From Lysinibacillus cavernae (lineage in GTDB: Bacteria; Bacillota; Bacilli; Bacillales_A; Planococcaceae), in assembly GCF_009724685.1 (NCBI RefSeq), contig NZ_WMEF01000001.1:434001-498000 (forward strand): a stretch of 64,000 bases of DNA. Direction: 5' to 3'. A program made the translations under genes and the position numbers. The first letter of the stretch is position 1, and each line of letters starts with the position of its first letter. This document shows, in pieces, positions 1 through 8,735 of the stretch. The notes under the pieces are model-generated. The model made no database searches and was not told where the DNA came from. It saw only the letters and a list, made by a program, of their open reading frames with translations.

Positions 1-987
1 TCGAAAATGATGGAGCAATTAATTAAACGTAAATTTCCAATTGGAAATATAAAATTTCTAGCATCCGCTCGTTCAGCAGGGAAATCAATCGAATTTAATG
101 GTCAAACATATACAATTGAAGAAGCGACACCTGAAGCTTTTGAGGGCGTCAATGTCGCTTTATTCTCAGCTGGTGGGTCAGTATCAGCTGTGCTTGCACC
201 CGAAGCAGCTAAGCGTGGTGCAGTAGTTATTGATAATACGAGCCATTTCCGTATGGATCCAGAGGTACCGCTTGTCGTACCAGAAGTGAATCGAGGCGAC
301 TTAGCGAAGCATAACGGGATTATTGCGAATCCAAACTGCTCTACAATTCAAATGGTGGCTGCCCTTGAACCAATTCGTAACGCATTTGGTTTAACGAAAG
401 TAATCGTTTCAACATATCAAGCAGTTTCAGGTGCAGGTATTTCTGCTATTCAAGAATTAAAGGCACAAAGCGAAAACTGGGAAGCAGGTAAAGATGTAGA
501 AGCAAATATTCTACCGTCTGGTAGTGATAAACGTCATTACCCAATCGCTCGTAATGTCATTCCACAAATCGATAAATTCACAGATAATGGATTTACATAC
601 GAAGAAATGAAAATGATTAATGAGACGAAAAAAATCATGCATGCACCAGAGCTAAACGTAGCAGCTACTTGCGTTCGTGTGCCAGTCGTTTCAGGTCACT
701 CTGAATCAGTTTATATTGAGGTAGAGAAAGAAGCGTCAATCCAAGAGATTTTTGATGTATTACGCAATGCACCAGGTGTGGTATTACAAGATGATATTGC
801 AACACAAACTTACCCAATGCCTATTTATGCTGAAGGGGAAGACGCTACTTTTGTAGGACGTATCCGTCAAGATTTAGACAATAAAAAAGGATTCCACCTA
901 TGGATCGTTTCTGACAATTTATTAAAAGGCGCCGCATTAAACTCTATCCAAATTGCAGAAGCTATGCTTGAGGATAACTTACTATAA
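1..987 (+). CDS. asd: Aspartate-semialdehyde dehydrogenase, 5'-truncated by the window
   Basis: Catalyses NADPH-dependent reduction of L-aspartyl-4-phosphate to aspartate semialdehyde, the branch point to lysine/DAP/dipicolinate and threonine/methionine. The reading frame is open from base 1, so the visible part lacks the N-terminal NADP-binding GxxGxxG stretch of about 20 residues; the ATG at position 7 is internal. The catalytic-cysteine motif NPNCSTIQ is present, as is the conserved ALFSAGGS segment. The C-terminus is complete and matches Bacillus Asd in length. dapA follows after 13 bases, so the two are probably co-transcribed. In B. subtilis dapG (aspartokinase I) lies between them; it is absent here. 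Confidence 0.97.
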   Translation, partial: SKMMEQLIKRKFPIGNIKFLASARSAGKSIEFNGQTYTIEEATPEAFEGVNVALFSAGGSVSAVLAPEAAKRGAVVIDNTSHFRMDPEVPLVVPEVNRGDLAKHNGIIANPNCSTIQMVAALEPIRNAFGLTKVIVSTYQAVSGAGISAIQELKAQSENWEAGKDVEANILPSGSDKRHYPIARNVIPQIDKFTDNGFTYEEMKMINETKKIMHAPELNVAATCVRVPVVSGHSESVYIEVEKEASIQEIFDVLRNAPGVVLQDDIATQTYPMPIYAEGEDATFVGRIRQDLDNKKGFHLWIVSDNLLKGAALNSIQIAEAMLEDNLL

Positions 988-1000
988 GAGGGGTGTAAGG

Positions 1001-1900
1001 ATGAATTTAGGTCGAATTGGAACGGCAATGATTACGCCGTTCAAAGATGATGGCACGATTAATTATCCAGAATTAGAACGTATTATTAATCATTTGATTG
1101 ACAACGGTACAGATTGTATTGTTGCTTGTGGTACGACTTCTGAAAACCCAACGATGTCTACTGAGGAAAAAATTGAGGTCGTTCGCTTTACAGTAGAGAA
1201 AGTAGCAGGTCGCGTACCTGTTATTGCAGGTACAGGGGACAATGAAACGGCATACTCTATTGCGATGACCCATAAAGCAGAAGAAAATGGAGCAGATGGC
1301 ATAATGCTAGTAGCTCCATACTATAATAAGCCAAATCAACGTGGGATTTTTGCCCACTTTGAAACCATAGCTAAACAAACGAGTCTACCTGTTATGCTCT
1401 ATAATGTTCCGGGGCGTACAGGTGTTAATGTTGCCTATGAAACTTCTGTTGCATTAAGCAAGATTCCAAACATTGCTTGGATTAAAGAAGCGAGTGGCAA
1501 TTTAGATCAGATGGGTGATGTTATTGAGAACGTTGATCCAGATGATGATTTTTTAGTGTATAGTGGTGATGATGGTTTAACATTACCTCTAATGGCAATT
1601 GGCGGGGCAGGCGTCATTTCTGTAGCTGCCCATGTTGTAGGCAATGATATGCAATTAATGATTAAAGCGTTTGAAGAAGGAAATCATAAGCTAGCAGCCA
1701 AAATTCACCGAGCATTATTACCCTTAGTACGCGCGCTGTTCGCTCAACCCAATCCGTCGCCTATTAAATATGCGATGACAAAATTAGGCTTTGACACACT
1801 CAATGTACGTCTGCCAATGATGGAAATGACAGATGAAGAGAAAGCTAACTTTGACGGGATTTGGGATACGTATCAAGAAAAAGCGAGAAGTTTTAGATAA
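1001..1900 (+). CDS. dapA: 4-hydroxy-tetrahydrodipicolinate synthase
   Basis: Condenses pyruvate with aspartate semialdehyde, the first committed step of the DAP/lysine pathway and also the source of dipicolinate for spores. The protein has 299 residues, normal for the family. It shows GTTSENPT (substrate-binding TT pair), YNVPGRTG (catalytic Tyr and following Arg) and IKEASGN (Schiff-base Lys). The frame is open further upstream to 953, but ATG 1001 is preferred: it sits behind GAGGGGTGTAAGG, and the product then starts MNLGRIGTAM as in homologues. It is followed directly by an intrinsic terminator. Confidence 0.97.
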   Translation: MNLGRIGTAMITPFKDDGTINYPELERIINHLIDNGTDCIVACGTTSENPTMSTEEKIEVVRFTVEKVAGRVPVIAGTGDNETAYSIAMTHKAEENGADGIMLVAPYYNKPNQRGIFAHFETIAKQTSLPVMLYNVPGRTGVNVAYETSVALSKIPNIAWIKEASGNLDQMGDVIENVDPDDDFLVYSGDDGLTLPLMAIGGAGVISVAAHVVGNDMQLMIKAFEEGNHKLAAKIHRALLPLVRALFAQPNPSPIKYAMTKLGFDTLNVRLPMMEMTDEEKANFDGIWDTYQEKARSFR

Positions 1901-1904
1901 ATAG

Positions 1905-1938
1905 AAACGAGGCTGATTACGCTATCAGCCTCGTTTTT
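1905..1938 (+). terminator. Intrinsic terminator after dapA
   Basis: The stem AAACGAGGCTGAT pairs perfectly with ATCAGCCTCGTTT and runs into a T-rich tract. It begins five bases after the dapA stop codon and closes the asd-dapA transcript. Confidence 0.9.
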
Positions 1939-2102
1939 GTATGATCTATAATAGAAATGCATCAAAAATCCATAACTTCTCATCCTCAAAAATACTTAAA
2001 TGACTCTATTTGTACAGCTTATCCAATAGCTGCTTTTTCATCTACTAGCAATAAGCAAATAAAAAGAAAATCTATTTCCAATGTGAAACATGTATTTTTA
2101 AT

Positions 2103-2131
2103 TTGTGCAAAAGCCTTGCAAACCGTATAAT
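2103..2131 (+). promoter_or_regulatory. Sigma-A promoter for rnjB
   Basis: A -35-like TTGTGC is followed after 17 bases by a perfect -10 TATAAT, about 48 bases upstream of the TTG start of rnjB. It lies in the gap after the dapA terminator, so rnjB seems to have its own promoter. Confidence 0.65.
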
Positions 2132-2178
2132 AAATGTTAAGTGGTTGCTGTTCGGGATATTTTTTAGGAGGAAATAAA

Positions 2179-3846
2179 TTGACAAAAAAGAAAAATGAAT
2201 TAATTCGTATCATCCCTCTTGGGGGTGTAGGCGAAATTGGGAAAGCAATGTACGTAGTAGAAATTGATGAAGAGCTATTTGTGGTGGATAGCGGCTTAAT
2301 GTTCCCAGAAGATGAGATGCTAGGCATAGATATCGTGATTCCTGACATTACGTACTTAGAAGAAAATAAAGCACGTGTTAAAGGTATTTTCTTAACACAT
2401 GGTCATGAAGATGCGATCGGCTCAATTGCCTATGTTTTACAAAAAATAAAGGCACCTGTGTACGGATCGAAATTAACAATTGCATTAGCAAAGGAACATT
2501 TAAAAGAATTACCTGCACCACATCAGGTGAAATTTTTTGAAGTAACAAACCGTAGTCGTATGAATTTCAACTCAACGTATGTAACATTCTTCCACACAAC
2601 ACATAGTATTCCCGATTCGTTAGGGGTAGTGTTCCATACATCTGAAGGGGCGATTGTTCACACAGGAGAGTTTAAATTCGATCAGTCCGCGACAGGTAAA
2701 TTCAAACCTGATTTAGCAAAAATGGCACAGTTAGGAGAAGACGGCGTCTTTATTCTATTATCTGAGTCATGCGAGGCTGAACGACCAGGCTATACGACAT
2801 CAGAAATTGTGATTGAAGAACAATTATCAAAAACATTCCACTCAGCACCAGGACGTATTTTAGTAGCTGTCTATGCATCGAATTTTATTCGTATTCAACA
2901 AGTTTTTGCCCAAGCACAGAAATCATTCCGTAAAGTTGTAATTGTGGGTAAACCATTGGAAAAAGCTGTTGATTTAGGTGTGCAACTTGGTCATTTAACA
3001 GTTGAGGAAGATACAATTATTCCAATTTCAGAAATGCAAAAATATCAAGATGATGAAATTATCATTATTACAACAGGTAATAGAGGAGAGCCTCTAGATG
3101 CATTAGAAAAAATTGTCCGTAAGCACCATCGTGACATCAAAATTAAGAAGGGCGATACGGTATTAATTACGTTTACACCTTCTCCTGGCATGGAAGTACA
3201 AATGGCTAATACAATGAACTCTATTTCAAAAGCAGGAGCTGAAATTTTGACTTCTAGCAAAAATGTTCATGTATCAGGACATGGTAGTCAGGAAGATTTG
3301 AAGCTCATGCTAAATTTAATGCAGCCTAAGTATTTTATTCCTGTACAAGGTGAATACCGTATGCTAATTGCCCACTCTAAGTTAGCACAACAGCTTGGCA
3401 TGCAAAAATCACAAATTTTTATCGCCGATAAAGGGGATATTGTAGAATATAAAAATAATAAAATGCGCATGAGTGGTCGTGTACAAGCTGGTAACGTGTT
3501 AATTGACGGTATTGGTGTAGGCGATGTAGGTAATATCGTTCTTCGTGATCGTAAATTATTATCGCAGGATGGTATTTTCATTGTAGTTGTAACACTAAAT
3601 CGAGCTCAAAAGAAAATTGCCTCTGGTCCAGAAATTTTATCACGAGGCTTTGTGTATGTAAGAGAATCAGAGGAATTAATGGTTGAGGCATCTGACATTG
3701 CTAGAAATGTAATTGAAAAATACGTTGGTAAAGAAACATTTGAATGGACGAACATTAAACAAGAAATTCGAGATACGCTCAATACGTATTTATTCCAAAA
3801 AACAAAACGTCGCCCTATGATTATTCCTATTATTATGGAATATTAA
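2179..3846 (+). CDS. rnjB: Ribonuclease J2 (metallo-beta-lactamase/beta-CASP RNase)
   Basis: Member of the RNase J family, which acts as a 5'-3' exo- and endoribonuclease in mRNA decay and RNA maturation. It has 555 residues, as usual. Order of parts: beta-lactamase fold (LGGVGEIGK near the N-terminus, then LTHGHEDAIG), beta-CASP domain in the middle, and HVSGHGSQED near residue 375. The metal motif reads HGHEDA instead of the full HxHxDH. RnjB of B. subtilis also has a degenerate motif (HGHDEN), and the position after dapA is the rnjB position, so J2 rather than J1 is the better name. Start chosen at TTG 2179, seven bases after AGGAGG; the ATG at 2134 has no such site. Confidence 0.93.
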   Translation: MTKKKNELIRIIPLGGVGEIGKAMYVVEIDEELFVVDSGLMFPEDEMLGIDIVIPDITYLEENKARVKGIFLTHGHEDAIGSIAYVLQKIKAPVYGSKLTIALAKEHLKELPAPHQVKFFEVTNRSRMNFNSTYVTFFHTTHSIPDSLGVVFHTSEGAIVHTGEFKFDQSATGKFKPDLAKMAQLGEDGVFILLSESCEAERPGYTTSEIVIEEQLSKTFHSAPGRILVAVYASNFIRIQQVFAQAQKSFRKVVIVGKPLEKAVDLGVQLGHLTVEEDTIIPISEMQKYQDDEIIIITTGNRGEPLDALEKIVRKHHRDIKIKKGDTVLITFTPSPGMEVQMANTMNSISKAGAEILTSSKNVHVSGHGSQEDLKLMLNLMQPKYFIPVQGEYRMLIAHSKLAQQLGMQKSQIFIADKGDIVEYKNNKMRMSGRVQAGNVLIDGIGVGDVGNIVLRDRKLLSQDGIFIVVVTLNRAQKKIASGPEILSRGFVYVRESEELMVEASDIARNVIEKYVGKETFEWTNIKQEIRDTLNTYLFQKTKRRPMIIPIIMEY

Positions 3847-3889
3847 CAGAACAAGCTCATCGTAAATGCTTTGAGGAAAAATAAATGAA

Positions 3890-3930
3890 AAAGGATTTTC
3901 TCCCAATCGCGGTGGAAAATCCTTTTTTTT
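3890..3930 (+). terminator. Intrinsic terminator after rnjB
   Basis: AAAGGATTTTC and GAAAATCCTTT form a stem over a 14-base loop, followed by a run of T. It separates rnjB from spoIIIE. Confidence 0.85.
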
Positions 3931-4000
3931 GAAATATTCAAGTTCTACATGGTATGATTCGCTACATATATAAAATGGATTGCAGAAGAAGGTGAAATAG

Positions 4001-6292
4001 ATGGCAGTTAGTAAGAGAAAAAAAGTGACTAAAAGTAAAGCAACAACTGAAAAAAAAGAAATGCATCCGCTTATGTATGAAATATTAGGTTTGCTCTTAA
4101 TTGCGTTAGCAGTCATTATGATTTTTGAATACGGCATGATCGGGCGGATTCTACAAACAATCGCAATGTTTCTTGTAGGGAATTTACATTTTGCTGTTCC
4201 GTTTATGCTTATTTTTATTGCGTTGTTAATGATGATTGGTCGTAAAAAAGTGGGTATTAACGACCGATTAATACTTGGCATGCTGCTCATTATTATGAGC
4301 TTAACGATTTTTAGTCATGGCATATTATTTGAACAATTATCGAAATCAGGTGGGCTACTATCTGACTCTGTGCTACGTGAATCATGGCGAATTTTGATCG
4401 ATACTGAAGGTATTATGCATCGAAGCAATGCTTTAGGTGGTGGAATGATTGGTGCTCTATTATTTAGTGGGCTCCACGTGTTATTTGAAGCATCGGGAGC
4501 AAAAGTCGTTGCTTGGGTTATTTTCTTTATTGGGTTAATACTTGTCACTGGTAAAGCATTAGTGCCTTATTTAGCAGAAAAAACGCCAGATCTGTTTGGT
4601 AAATGGAAAAAAAAGCACAGTGATAAGAAAAAAAATACACCTAAAAAACAGAACAATCGTCGTTCAAGGGTAGAAAGCGTGGATGAGATAGCAGCTGTTA
4701 ATCAGACTTTGGATGTGTCTGAACCAGAAGAAGAAATTCCTCATGAACCGATTATCTCTGCATTTACGCAAAACGTATCACATGAAAGAGAAGTATTTGA
4801 TACTCATACCATGTTGGAAAATGAACTAGATGAAGGTGCAGATGATGTCCACATTCAGGGCACAGATGCAGTGGAAAATGCAGACTATCAGCTTCCATCC
4901 TATAGTCTATTACAATTACCGCCACAACATGATCAAAGCGGAGAATATTCGGTGATTCAAGCAAATGCCAAAAAGCTTGAACAAACATTACAAAGCTTTG
5001 GAGTAAAGGCAAAGGTGACACAAGTGCATTTAGGACCAGCTGTCACAAAATACGAAATTTTACCAGATATAGGTGTGAAAGTAAGTAAAATTGTCAATCT
5101 GCAAGATGACCTTGCGTTAGCGCTAGCTGCCAAAGATATACGTATGGAAGCACCGATTCCTGGGAAATCAGCAATTGGTATTGAAGTCCCAAACAGTGAG
5201 GTAGCTATTGTGACACTGCGTGAGGTATTAGAATCGAAGGATAGTGCTAAGCCAGAAGCATTATTACAGGTAGCATTTGGTCGTGACATTACAGGACAAG
5301 CTGTTCTAGCAGAGCTCAATAAAATGCCACATTTACTTGTAGCTGGTTCAACAGGCAGTGGGAAAAGTGTTTGTATAAATGGCATTGTTGTATCCATACT
5401 AATGCGTACAAAACCGCATGAAGTAAAGCTTATGATGATTGATCCAAAAATGGTGGAGTTAAACGTTTATAATGGCATTCCCCATTTATTGGCGCCTGTC
5501 GTGACAGATGCGCGAAAGGCCTCACAGGCATTGAAAAAAGTTGTATCTGAAATGGAACGTCGCTATGACTTATTTTCTCACACGGGTACACGAAATATTG
5601 AGGGCTATAATGCACATGTTCAAAAGGTTAATGAGCAGACAGAGGAAAAGCACCCAAAATTACCTTATATTGTAGTCATTGTGGATGAGTTAGCGGATTT
5701 GATGATGGTAGCATCAGGTGATGTAGAAGATTCGATTACACGTTTAGCTCAAATGGCACGTGCAGCAGGCATTCATTTAATTATTGCGACACAAAGGCCA
5801 AGCGTAGATGTTTTGACAGGTGTGATTAAAGCGAATATTCCATCCAGGATTGCTTTTGCGGTTTCTTCAGCAATTGATTCAAGAACAATTTTAGACATGG
5901 GAGGGGCAGAACGCTTACTTGGACGTGGTGATATGTTATTTCTACCTGCAGGTGCTTCCAAGCCGAAAAGGGTACAAGGTGCCTTTTTATCAGATCAAGA
6001 GGTTGAGGCAGTTGTTCATTTTGTTATAGAACAGCAAAAAGCACAGTACCAAGAGGAAATGATTCCCACTGAAGAAGAGACGATTTTAGAAGAAACGGAT
6101 GAATTATATGATGAAGCGGTCCAATTAGTTGTTAATATGCAAACAGCATCTGTATCTATGCTTCAACGTCGCTTCCGTATTGGCTATTCTAGGGCTGCGC
6201 GTATAGTTGACCAAATGGAACAACGCGGGATTGTGGGGCCACCAGAGGGCAGTAAACCTCGTCAAGTACTTATTCATCAATACGACAGCTAA
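4001..6292 (+). CDS. spoIIIE: DNA translocase SpoIIIE/FtsK family
   Basis: Hexameric ATP-driven DNA pump at the division septum; SpoIIIE moves the chromosome into the forespore. The 763 residues comprise a basic N-terminus, about four membrane segments within residues 25-190, a charged linker (about 195-310), the FtsK motor and a C-terminal gamma winged helix (about 690-755, [20 protein letters not shown]) that reads KOPS/SRS sequences. Walker A is GSTGSGKS at residues 449-456; Walker B ends at Asp562-Glu563. An AGAAGGTG ribosome site precedes ATG 4001. In B. subtilis tepA and ylzJ lie between rnjB and spoIIIE; both are missing here. A paralogue such as SftA cannot be excluded by eye, but the length and position favour SpoIIIE. 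Confidence 0.93.
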   Translation: MAVSKRKKVTKSKATTEKKEMHPLMYEILGLLLIALAVIMIFEYGMIGRILQTIAMFLVGNLHFAVPFMLIFIALLMMIGRKKVGINDRLILGMLLIIMSLTIFSHGILFEQLSKSGGLLSDSVLRESWRILIDTEGIMHRSNALGGGMIGALLFSGLHVLFEASGAKVVAWVIFFIGLILVTGKALVPYLAEKTPDLFGKWKKKHSDKKKNTPKKQNNRRSRVESVDEIAAVNQTLDVSEPEEEIPHEPIISAFTQNVSHEREVFDTHTMLENELDEGADDVHIQGTDAVENADYQLPSYSLLQLPPQHDQSGEYSVIQANAKKLEQTLQSFGVKAKVTQVHLGPAVTKYEILPDIGVKVSKIVNLQDDLALALAAKDIRMEAPIPGKSAIGIEVPNSEVAIVTLREVLESKDSAKPEALLQVAFGRDITGQAVLAELNKMPHLLVAGSTGSGKSVCINGIVVSILMRTKPHEVKLMMIDPKMVELNVYNGIPHLLAPVVTDARKASQALKKVVSEMERRYDLFSHTGTRNIEGYNAHVQKVNEQTEEKHPKLPYIVVIVDELADLMMVASGDVEDSITRLAQMARAAGIHLIIATQRPSVDVLTGVIKANIPSRIAFAVSSAIDSRTILDMGGAERLLGRGDMLFLPAGASKPKRVQGAFLSDQEVEAVVHFVIEQQKAQYQEEMIPTEEETILEETDELYDEAVQLVVNMQTASVSMLQRRFRIGYSRAARIVDQMEQRGIVGPPEGSKPRQVLIHQYDS

Positions 6293-6455
6293 ACCAAAAA
6301 AATTGGACTCAAAATGGTGAGAGCCACGGTATTTTTGTCCAAATATTTGCAAGGGAAATAAAGAAAGAATGAATTCTATAACAGATTTTATTCAAAACTG
6401 TTTATTTCATTCTGTAAAAATGTTATATTTATGAACGATTAGTAGGAATGTTGTA

Positions 6456-6470
6456 CATCAGATGTCTGAT
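6456..6470 (+). promoter_or_regulatory. Candidate GntR operator upstream of ymfC
   Basis: Two overlapping perfect palindromes lie 22-37 bases before the GTG start: ACATC-A-GATGT (6456-6466) and ATCAGA-TG-TCTGAT (6457-6470). The downstream gene encodes a GntR/HutC-type repressor, a class that commonly binds such dyads near its own promoter. Autoregulation is inference from position and symmetry. Confidence 0.45.
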
Positions 6471-6492
6471 CTCTGATTTGGTGGTGATATAT

Positions 6493-7221
6493 GTGACTAT
6501 TAAAGCAGATCATCGTCATCTCTATCTTCAAGTAATCGATCGTTTAAAATCTGACATTGAGGCTGGCATTTTTAAAGAAAATGAAAAGCTGCCTTCAGAA
6601 TTTGAATTATCGAAATCACTAGGAGTCAGTCGAGCAACACTTAGAGAAGCACTTCGACTGTTGGAAGAGGAAAATGTGATTGTGCGCCGACATGGGGTTG
6701 GGACTTTTGTCAACCCTAAGCCGTTGTTTACATCAGGTATCGAGCATTTATCGAGCATTTCTTCTATGATCGAGTCAGCAGGTATGGAGCCAGGTTCGCG
6801 TTTTTTAAAGGCGACTGAGCACGTGCCTTCTGAGGAAGATTTAAAACGCTTCCAATGTGATGGCGAAGATAAAATACTCACGATTGAACGTGTCAGAACA
6901 GCGGATGGTGAGCCAGTAGTTTACTGCATAGACAGGCTACCCGCAAGCTTCCTGCCTACTGACTTTGTCGAAAAAAAAGAAGTTTCACTGTTCTCTGCTC
7001 TTGAGCAATCAGGCAAAATTCATGTAGCCTATGCTGTAACGTATATAGATCCAGTTGGGTATCATGAACAAGCCTCACCGATTTTAAATTGTGGGCGTGA
7101 AACAGCTCTTTTAGTGTTAAAGCAGTTGCATTACGATGATCATGATCAAGTAGTGCTCTATTCAAAAAATTATTTCCGAGCTGATAAATTCAGCTTCCAT
7201 GTAGTTCGTAAACGGGTGTAG
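6493..7221 (+). CDS. ymfC: GntR/HutC-family transcriptional regulator (YmfC-like)
   Basis: The 242-residue regulator has an N-terminal winged helix (residues about 5-70: [20 protein letters not shown], then RRHGVGTFV) and a C-terminal UTRA ligand-binding domain of the HutC subfamily. Start chosen at GTG 6493, since homologues begin with the short stretch before [23 protein letters not shown] lies just upstream. An in-frame ATG at 6448 has no clear ribosome site. It is the first gene of a run into a BMP-type nucleoside importer, which it probably controls, with a nucleoside-related or sugar-phosphate effector. That role is inferred from context. Confidence 0.88.
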   Translation: MTIKADHRHLYLQVIDRLKSDIEAGIFKENEKLPSEFELSKSLGVSRATLREALRLLEEENVIVRRHGVGTFVNPKPLFTSGIEHLSSISSMIESAGMEPGSRFLKATEHVPSEEDLKRFQCDGEDKILTIERVRTADGEPVVYCIDRLPASFLPTDFVEKKEVSLFSALEQSGKIHVAYAVTYIDPVGYHEQASPILNCGRETALLVLKQLHYDDHDQVVLYSKNYFRADKFSFHVVRKRV

Positions 7222-7275
7222 AACATTTCTAAATTTTTTTCCTGCTAATTACAATACCTTTGGGGGGTTAATTAA

Positions 7276-8361
7276 ATGAAAAAACGTAAATTTGGTTTAG
7301 TATTAACATCAGTATTAGCGGCAAGTGCTATTTTAGGTGCTTGTGGTGCGAAAGACGACGAAAAACCTGCAAAAGACAATGACAATGCTTCAGGCGGTGA
7401 CAACACAGAAGAAGCTTTCTCAGTAGCAATGGTTACTGACGTAGGTGGCGTTGATGACAAATCATTCAACCAATCTGCATGGGAAGGTGTTCAAGCTTAC
7501 GGTAAAGAACACAGTTTATCAAAAGGCGATGGTGGTTTTGACTACCTACAATCAGCATCAGACGCTGACTATGAAACAAACTTAAACAACTTAATTCGTC
7601 GTGATTTTAACTTAGTATTTGGTATTGGCTTCATGATGGCTGATGCTATTGATGCAGTTGCTGTTGAAAATCCAGATAGCCATTTTGCATTAATTGACGC
7701 TGAAGTTGAAGCAGACAATGTTGTAAACGTACTGTTCAAAGAACAAGAAGGTGCTTTCTTAGCAGGTGTTGCTGCAGCAAAAGTGTCTAAAACAGGTAAA
7801 ATCGGTTTCGTTGGTGGCGTTGATATTCCAGTTATTAACCGTTTCCACGCTGGTTTCGTTGAAGGGGCTAAAGCAGTAAACCCAGATATCGATATTCAAG
7901 TAAAATACACAGGTGCGTTTGATAAAGCGGATCTTGGTAAAATTACAGCGAATAGCATGTACTCTTCAGGTGTGGATGTAATCTTCCATGCTGCTGGTGC
8001 AACTGGTAACGGTGTATTCTCTGAAGCAAAAGAACGTAAAGCTAAAGATCCAAATGCAGATGTATGGGTAATTGGTGTAGATGCTGACCAATACGAAGAA
8101 GGTAAAGTAGACGATAAAACAAACGTAACGTTAACTTCTATGTTAAAAGGTGTTAATACAGCAGTAGTAGATATTTCAAATAGAGCGAAAAATGGTGATT
8201 TCCCAGGTGGAGAAACACTGGTTTACGGTTTAGCTGAAGATGGAGTTAAACTTGCAGATTCTCGCGGTGCAATTCCAGAAGATGTACAAAAAGTAATCGA
8301 TGAATATAAAGAAAAAATTGCTAAGGGTGAAATCAAAGTTCCAGAAAAAGTGGAAAAATAA
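7276..8361 (+). CDS. nupN: BMP-family nucleoside-binding lipoprotein
   Basis: Substrate-binding lipoprotein of a guanosine/nucleoside ABC importer of the Bmp/PnrA/NupN type, anchored outside the membrane. It has a signal peptide with lipobox LGAC (lipidated Cys23), then an acidic, Asn/Gly-rich tether. The Bmp domain starts around residue 48 (VAMVTDVGGVDDKSFNQSAW, the family's N-terminal signature). The gene lies 54 bases after ymfC with no clear promoter between, behind GGGGGG at good spacing. A strong hairpin just after the stop, before the ATPase gene, would let the binding protein be made in excess, as is usual for importers. Confidence 0.93.
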   Translation: MKKRKFGLVLTSVLAASAILGACGAKDDEKPAKDNDNASGGDNTEEAFSVAMVTDVGGVDDKSFNQSAWEGVQAYGKEHSLSKGDGGFDYLQSASDADYETNLNNLIRRDFNLVFGIGFMMADAIDAVAVENPDSHFALIDAEVEADNVVNVLFKEQEGAFLAGVAAAKVSKTGKIGFVGGVDIPVINRFHAGFVEGAKAVNPDIDIQVKYTGAFDKADLGKITANSMYSSGVDVIFHAAGATGNGVFSEAKERKAKDPNADVWVIGVDADQYEEGKVDDKTNVTLTSMLKGVNTAVVDISNRAKNGDFPGGETLVYGLAEDGVKLADSRGAIPEDVQKVIDEYKEKIAKGEIKVPEKVEK

Positions 8362-8372
8362 TTCATCTTTTG

Positions 8373-8415
8373 ATCATCATAAGGGACTTTTAAGAAGGAC
8401 CTTATGATGATTTTT
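8373..8415 (+). terminator. Strong hairpin between nupN and nupO
   Basis: ATCATCATAAGG pairs with CCTTATGATGAT over a 15-base loop, followed by a short T run. It probably gives partial termination and stabilises the nupN message, keeping transporter subunits below binding-protein levels. Confidence 0.8.
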
Positions 8416-8735
8416 CAATCTATCGTTATATTTAGATTATTCGAAATACTCTATTTAACTAGATTTATATGAACCTTATAGAGGTAGTCATTATGATTTT
8501 AATAATGTTGGTAATAAGTTAATAGAAGAAAGGTTTCTAACGATGACCTTTCCTGTATTAATTTAGCAAAACATCTACTTCTATAGGAGGATAAGATCAA
8601 TAAATAAAATATAGCCTCTGGTAGAAATCTAATTACTGGACGTATGGCTTATCTGTACCAGCAATCATGTAGCAGCAGATACTATACGTTAGGCGAAAAT
8701 ACTTAATAATAGTGCCTATTAAGGGAGTGACAATT
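8416..8735 (+). other. 320-bp leader with a conserved-looking hairpin before nupO
   Basis: No gene is supported here. At 8640-8689 ACGTAT pairs with ATACGT, and inside it TATCTG pairs with CAGATA, giving a two-part stem with internal loops about 45 bases before the nupO start. There is an AGGAGG at 8586-8591 with no start codon at useful spacing. I compared it with the purine riboswitch core by eye and do not see a convincing match. It may be a nupOPQ 5' leader, an RNA element, or the remains of a lost small gene. Confidence 0.4.

Noticed and set aside
2019-2348. Open frame of 109 codons on the minus strand across the rnjB start
   Set aside because: It overlaps the rnjB promoter and N-terminus, has low-complexity Ser/Pro content, and no ribosome site; a shadow of rnjB.
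6302-6350. Inverted repeat TTGGAC/GTCCAA after spoIIIE
   Set aside because: Only six pairs over a loop of nearly 30 bases and no T run; too weak for a terminator.
8491-8520. Nine-codon frame MILIMLVIS after TAGAGGTAG in the nupN-nupO gap
   Set aside because: A start and ribosome-like site exist, but such a short hydrophobic frame is expected by chance in AT-rich DNA.
8600-8690. Possible purine riboswitch before nupO
   Set aside because: Pieces such as GTATGG and CTGTACC recall the core, but the order, the TTTCTACC element and the three-way junction could not be laid out.
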